Shown piece after piece: positions 40,056 through 43,005 of a stretch of 43,005 nucleotides of DNA (position 1 is the first letter of the stretch; every line of letters begins with the position of its first letter). This stretch comes from an uncultured Collinsella sp. Its GTDB lineage: Bacteria; Actinomycetota; Coriobacteriia; Coriobacteriales; Coriobacteriaceae. Where the stretch lies: positions 1-43,005 of the forward strand of contig CABQJV010000018.1 of assembly GCA_902464565.1 (NCBI GenBank), in the 5' to 3' direction. Below the pieces are notes generated by a model. It saw nothing but the letters and a program-made list of their open reading frames with translations. It was not told where the DNA came from and searched no databases. Made by a program: the position numbers and the translations under genes.

Positions 40056-40152
40056 GCGTTGTGTTTTCGGCGGGGTTGGCACCGGGGCAAAGCGCGCGAG
40101 GTACAGGTGTAAGATATGCGACAGATTGACGAGTGTTGTCTTTGTCCTGAGG

Positions 40153-40749
40153 ATGGCGATACCAGTGGACCTTCGCATCAAGAAAACCTACCGCGCCCTG
40201 TTCGATGCCTTTACCGAGCTTCTCGAGGAGCATCGGTTTGAGGACCTGACGGTCGCCATGCTGTGCGACCGGGCCATGATTCGCCGCACGACGTTCTACA
40301 AGCACTTTCGCGACAAGAACGATTACTTTGCCTTTTATATCGATGAGCTCATGTCGGGCTTGCCGCAAAAACAGCCCGATGAGGCCGGCGCAGTGTCTGC
40401 CGAGGACGTGCGCGCGCTTCGGCACGCGATTTTGGACGATGCCATGGATTTGATTCTGACGCACGAGCGGCTCATGGATAACATTTTGGCAAGCAGCATG
40501 TCGGGCATGTTGACCAACGTTATTTGCGACCGCATTGCCCGCTCCATCCGCGAGCGTGTGATGAACGTGCTTGCCGAGGATGCCCTGGTCCCCGTGTCAC
40601 TCGAGACGACGTCCGAGTTTGTCGCCGGCGGTATTATTCGTCTTTTCACGATATGGTGGGAATCGGGCCACGATCTTGAGCGTCGACCTGAGATAGCCGA
40701 CGTGGTCGATGCGTTGTTTGAGCGGACCATGACACCGGTGCATCACTAG
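40153..40749 (+). CDS. TetR/AcrR-family transcriptional regulator
   Basis: The 198-residue protein has the TetR DNA-binding head: IKKTYRALFDAFTELLEEHRFEDLTVAMLCDRAMIRRTTFYKHFRDKNDYF, with TFYKHF as the recognition-helix end. The C-terminal helical domain resembles the TetR_C_7/DhaS-like group, ending in a hydrophobic segment (FVAGGIIRLFTIWWESG) that probably forms the ligand pocket or dimer face. ATG 40153 and GTG 40165 are both possible starts; neither has a perfect ribosome site. The frame remains open far upstream, which is a composition effect. The gene is divergent from lemA and followed directly by a tRNA gene on the other strand. Its ligand is unknown. Confidence 0.85.
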   Translation: MAIPVDLRIKKTYRALFDAFTELLEEHRFEDLTVAMLCDRAMIRRTTFYKHFRDKNDYFAFYIDELMSGLPQKQPDEAGAVSAEDVRALRHAILDDAMDLILTHERLMDNILASSMSGMLTNVICDRIARSIRERVMNVLAEDALVPVSLETTSEFVAGGIIRLFTIWWESGHDLERRPEIADVVDALFERTMTPVHH

Positions 40750-40752
40750 GAG

Positions 40753-40842
40753 TGGCGGAGAGAGGGGGATTCGAACCCCCGGAACGCTCTCGCGCTCAAC
40801 GGTTTTCAAGACCGCCGCATTCAACCGCTCTGCCATCTCTCC
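40753..40842 (-). tRNA. tRNA-Ser (anticodon TGA)
   Basis: Read on the minus strand the 90-nt gene starts GGAGAGATGGCAGAGCGG and ends with the encoded CCA at 40753-40755. The acceptor stem GGAGAGA pairs with TCTCTCC. The anticodon loop is CTTGAAA with anticodon TGA, and the T-loop is GTTCGAATC. The long variable arm (GAGCGCGAGAGCGTTC) is typical of class II serine tRNAs. It reads UCA and, by wobble, other UCN codons. Confidence 0.96.
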
Positions 40843-40893
40843 GTGAGTCGTAATGATAGCATCGTTTTGAATTTGCAACAGGGAAGGCGAACG

Positions 40894-42675
40894 ATGACGA
40901 TCACCGAAATCGACGAGAAGTTCATGCGCGAGGCGCTGGCGGAGGCTCGCGCCGCCGCTGCGGTGGGCGAGGTGCCCATCGGAGCCGTAGTGGTGCGCGA
41001 CGGCGAGATCGTCGCGCGGGCGCATAATCGTCGCGAGCTCGACCAGGATCCTTCGGCTCATGCCGAGTTTGCGGCCCTGTGCGCTGCCGCTCGGTCGCTC
41101 GGTCGCTGGCGCCTTTCCGATTGCACGGTCTATGTAACGCTCGAGCCTTGCTGCATGTGCGCGGGTCTTATGGTCAACGCGCGCGTGGGACGCTGCGTGT
41201 ATGGCGCGAGTGATGCCAAGGCGGGCGCGTTGGGATCCCTATACGATTTGAATGCCGACTCGCGCCTGAATCATCGGTTTAACGTGACGGCTGGGGTCCT
41301 GGCGGATGAATGCCGCGAGCTGCTGAGTAGCTATTTTGGCGGTCTGCGCGGAGCGGGTGGCGCTGATTGCGGTTGCGGTGCCGATCTTGAAGCACACGCC
41401 GCTCACGCCGCAGCGCTTGCAGGTGCCGGTGAGGATGCTGGCACGGCGGTTGACTTTGGCCCTGCGTGCCGCCGGCCTCGCCGTGTGCTGTTGGCGATCG
41501 ACTCCTTTAAGGGCAGCGTGTCGAGTGCGCAGGCGGAGGCGGCGGTTGCCGAAGGCGTGCGCCGCGTTTGGCCCGATGCCGAGGTGCGCGCATTGCCGCT
41601 GGCAGATGGTGGCGAGGGAACGCTCGATGCCGTTGCCGCATGCGGCGGTGAGATTGTGACCTGCGAGGTTGCGGGACCCTTTGGCGATGGTGTGCCTGCC
41701 CGGATGTTAGTGGACGGCGAGCACGAGTCGGTTGTTATTGAGATGGCCGAAGCAGCAGGCATCGGGTACTCACCTTGCACGGAATCGGCGGCGCTGGCTG
41801 CTACAACCTATGGCGTGGGCGAGCTGATGCTCCGTGCAGCTCGTGTCGGGGTAAAGACTATCTATATTGGCTTGGGCGGCAGTGCCACCAACGACGGTGG
41901 CGCCGGCATGCTGCAGGCGCTGGGCGCGCGTGTGGTCGATGATCAGGACTGCGATGTCGCCCCCGGTCTTGCGGGCCTTGAACACGTGTCGAGTATCGAT
42001 TTGACGTCAGCGCTTCGTGCACTGAGCGGCGCTCGTATCGTTGTGCTTTCGGATGTCGAGAATCCGCTCGTGGGACGCCGCGGTGCGCTGGCGGTGTTTG
42101 GCGGGCAGAAGGGCCTGCCGACGGATGACGCTGAGGCGCTGCGCAGGTACGACAGCTGGATGGTCGGCTACGGTCGCCTGCTCGATGCGGCAATTACCGG
42201 GGTGCGGGCTCAGGGATTGTTGCGCGTGCCCGAGGGTGCTCGGACATTTGGCTCGGTGCTCGGAGTGCCCGGTGCCGGTGCCGCAGGCGGCCTGGGTGCC
42301 GCGCTGCTGGCGCTCGGGGCGGAGCTGCGTTCGGGCGTGGAGACGGTGCTCGATCTCGTGGGGTTTGACGAGCGCGTGCGCGATGTCGACCTGGTCATAA
42401 CGGGCGAGGGCAATATGGATGAGCAGTCCGCCGCCGGTAAGGCGCCGGTGGGTGTGGCTCGCCGCGCCAGGCGATATGGCAAGCCGGTGGTCGCCGTCGT
42501 GGGCGGCCGTGCTGACAACCTGAACGCGGTATATGAGCAAGGTATCGACTTGGTACTGCCGATCTGCCGCAAGCCCATGCCTCTCGACCAGGCGCTCAAT
42601 CCTCAGGAAGCCACAACCAACCTCATCTTCGCCGGTGAGTCAGCCGCCCAAGCCTACGACCTCGCTCGCCTCTAA
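40894..42675 (+). CDS. Fusion of tRNA adenosine deaminase (TadA) and glycerate kinase
   Basis: One uninterrupted 593-residue reading frame joins two enzymes. Residues 1-~150 are TadA-like: HAE at 56-58 holds the zinc ligand and catalytic glutamate, and PCCMC at 85-89 holds the other two zinc ligands (the usual PCPMC with C for P). TadA makes inosine at the wobble base of tRNA-Arg. Residues ~150-195 are an Ala/Gly-rich linker. Residues ~197-593 are a glycerate kinase of the GarK/GlxK family (LLAIDSFKGS, ADGGEGTLDA, GLGGSATNDGG, ITGEGNMDEQSAAGKAP). No internal ribosome site is seen before the kinase part. AGGGAAGG precedes ATG 40894. Start is 51 bp from the tRNA-Ser gene on the other strand. 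Confidence 0.88.
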   Translation: MTITEIDEKFMREALAEARAAAAVGEVPIGAVVVRDGEIVARAHNRRELDQDPSAHAEFAALCAAARSLGRWRLSDCTVYVTLEPCCMCAGLMVNARVGRCVYGASDAKAGALGSLYDLNADSRLNHRFNVTAGVLADECRELLSSYFGGLRGAGGADCGCGADLEAHAAHAAALAGAGEDAGTAVDFGPACRRPRRVLLAIDSFKGSVSSAQAEAAVAEGVRRVWPDAEVRALPLADGGEGTLDAVAACGGEIVTCEVAGPFGDGVPARMLVDGEHESVVIEMAEAAGIGYSPCTESAALAATTYGVGELMLRAARVGVKTIYIGLGGSATNDGGAGMLQALGARVVDDQDCDVAPGLAGLEHVSSIDLTSALRALSGARIVVLSDVENPLVGRRGALAVFGGQKGLPTDDAEALRRYDSWMVGYGRLLDAAITGVRAQGLLRVPEGARTFGSVLGVPGAGAAGGLGAALLALGAELRSGVETVLDLVGFDERVRDVDLVITGEGNMDEQSAAGKAPVGVARRARRYGKPVVAVVGGRADNLNAVYEQGIDLVLPICRKPMPLDQALNPQEATTNLIFAGESAAQAYDLARL

Positions 42676-42685
42676 AACCCATCCC

Positions 42686-42764
42686 CTCGATAAGTTGCGG
42701 TGAAATACGGAGCGTTTTTGCCTTAAAGGGGCCAATTCAGTCCGTATTCCACCGCAACTTCGAG
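42686..42764. repeat. Long hairpin after the tadA fusion gene
   Basis: 20-nt arms 42692-42711 and 42741-42760 pair with one mismatch (AAGTTGCGGTG.AATACGGA type), extended outward by CTCG/CGAG. The 29-nt loop contains TTTTTG and CCTTAAAGG. It may terminate transcription of the fusion gene, but no T-run follows the outer arm. Confidence 0.7.
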
Positions 42765-42832
42765 AATGTCCATTCGAGGCTGGCTGCCTTGGGTCTCGAG
42801 CCGGACCGTCTGTCATGAAATGTGGCAATCTA

Positions 42833-42950
42833 CTACGTTTAACGGAACACCCTCGACCATCCCGGATTTTGTGAAATTAAAACCGCAGGTAGAAAGCTTG
42901 CCGATTTTCGAAAAAGTCGGCTATGGTCGACCCCTGTGGCCTAAACGTAG
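42833..42950. repeat. Inverted-repeat element near the window end
   Basis: CTACGTTTA-N11-TCGACCAT (42833-42860) faces ATGGTCGA-N11-TAAACGTAG (42923-42950): both 28-bp arms have the same spacing and perfect ends but unrelated middles. Between them GCCGA-TTTTCGAAAA-AG-TCGGC (42900-42921) is another hairpin. An open frame through this region (42766-42975) looks spurious. Confidence 0.5.
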
Positions 42951-42975
42951 GGTAGTGTCGAGAAAGTTGGTGTAA

Positions 42976-42990
42976 GGGCCCTTGCGGCCC
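42976..42990. other. Small GC hairpin at the window edge
   Basis: GGGCC (42976-42980) pairs with GGCCC (42986-42990). There is too little sequence to say what it belongs to. Confidence 0.3.
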
Positions 42991-43005
42991 CTGTGTCCGA
43001 TATCC

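Noticed and set aside
42766..42975. 69-codon open frame at the window end
   Set aside because: It overlaps the inverted-repeat element, has no ribosome site, and shows no protein-like features.

Overview
The window is GC-rich, densely coded bacterial chromosome. Codon use, the tilS-hpt-ftsH order, the CxC-rich endonuclease type, the EF-G-like second GTPase and the overall gene repertoire point to a gut Actinobacterium of class Coriobacteriia, most likely a Collinsella relative. This is an inference from protein content; no rRNA is present to confirm it. I see 37 genes: 36 protein-coding sequences and one tRNA-Ser(TGA). There is one complete insertion sequence of the IS3 family and no CRISPR array.

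Layout. 0-9 kb: a tail-anchored protein of unknown function, an Hsp20 chaperone with a striking palindrome at its promoter, a WalJ-like metallo-hydrolase, the housekeeping cluster tilS-hpt-ftsH, an aminotransferase and a PHP phosphoesterase. 9-16 kb: an RlmD/TrmA-type RNA methyltransferase, a divergent three-gene amino-acid ABC importer whose internal gaps hold large palindromes, and an EF-G-like GTPase. 16-26 kb is the accessory-looking part: a secreted or anchored nuclease; a Schlafen-AlbA_2/HATPase/winged-helix regulator preceded by an array of about eleven short operator-like repeats and bracketed by two copies of a hairpin repeat; a lone LarE; a HAD phosphatase; a LacI regulator; glmS; and the IS3 element. 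26-36 kb: a GntR regulator divergent from a YeiH-type transporter, a degenerate NtrC/Fis-like regulator, small unknown proteins, a nitroreductase, and a MarR-controlled heterodimeric ABC exporter. 36-43 kb: serine acetyltransferase, a DedA membrane protein, ilvE, LemA, a TetR regulator, tRNA-Ser and an unusual TadA-glycerate kinase fusion.

The intergenic DNA is unusually structured. At least four families of palindromic or hairpin repeats occur. Three of them are: (i) a CAGATAAAACCTG... hairpin with four copies and compensatory base changes; (ii) a 70-bp element with two copies, also with a compensatory pair change; (iii) long nested palindromes, including one with 41-bp perfect arms. These look like REP/MITE-type elements spread through the genome, and some probably act as terminators or mRNA-processing signals.

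Candidate new systems, in order of interest: the AlbA_2/HATPase regulator with its operator array inside a repeat-bounded cassette; the TadA-glycerate kinase fusion; and the covarying intergenic elements. Start sites were chosen mainly from Shine-Dalgarno spacing and family alignment from memory; no database search was possible.
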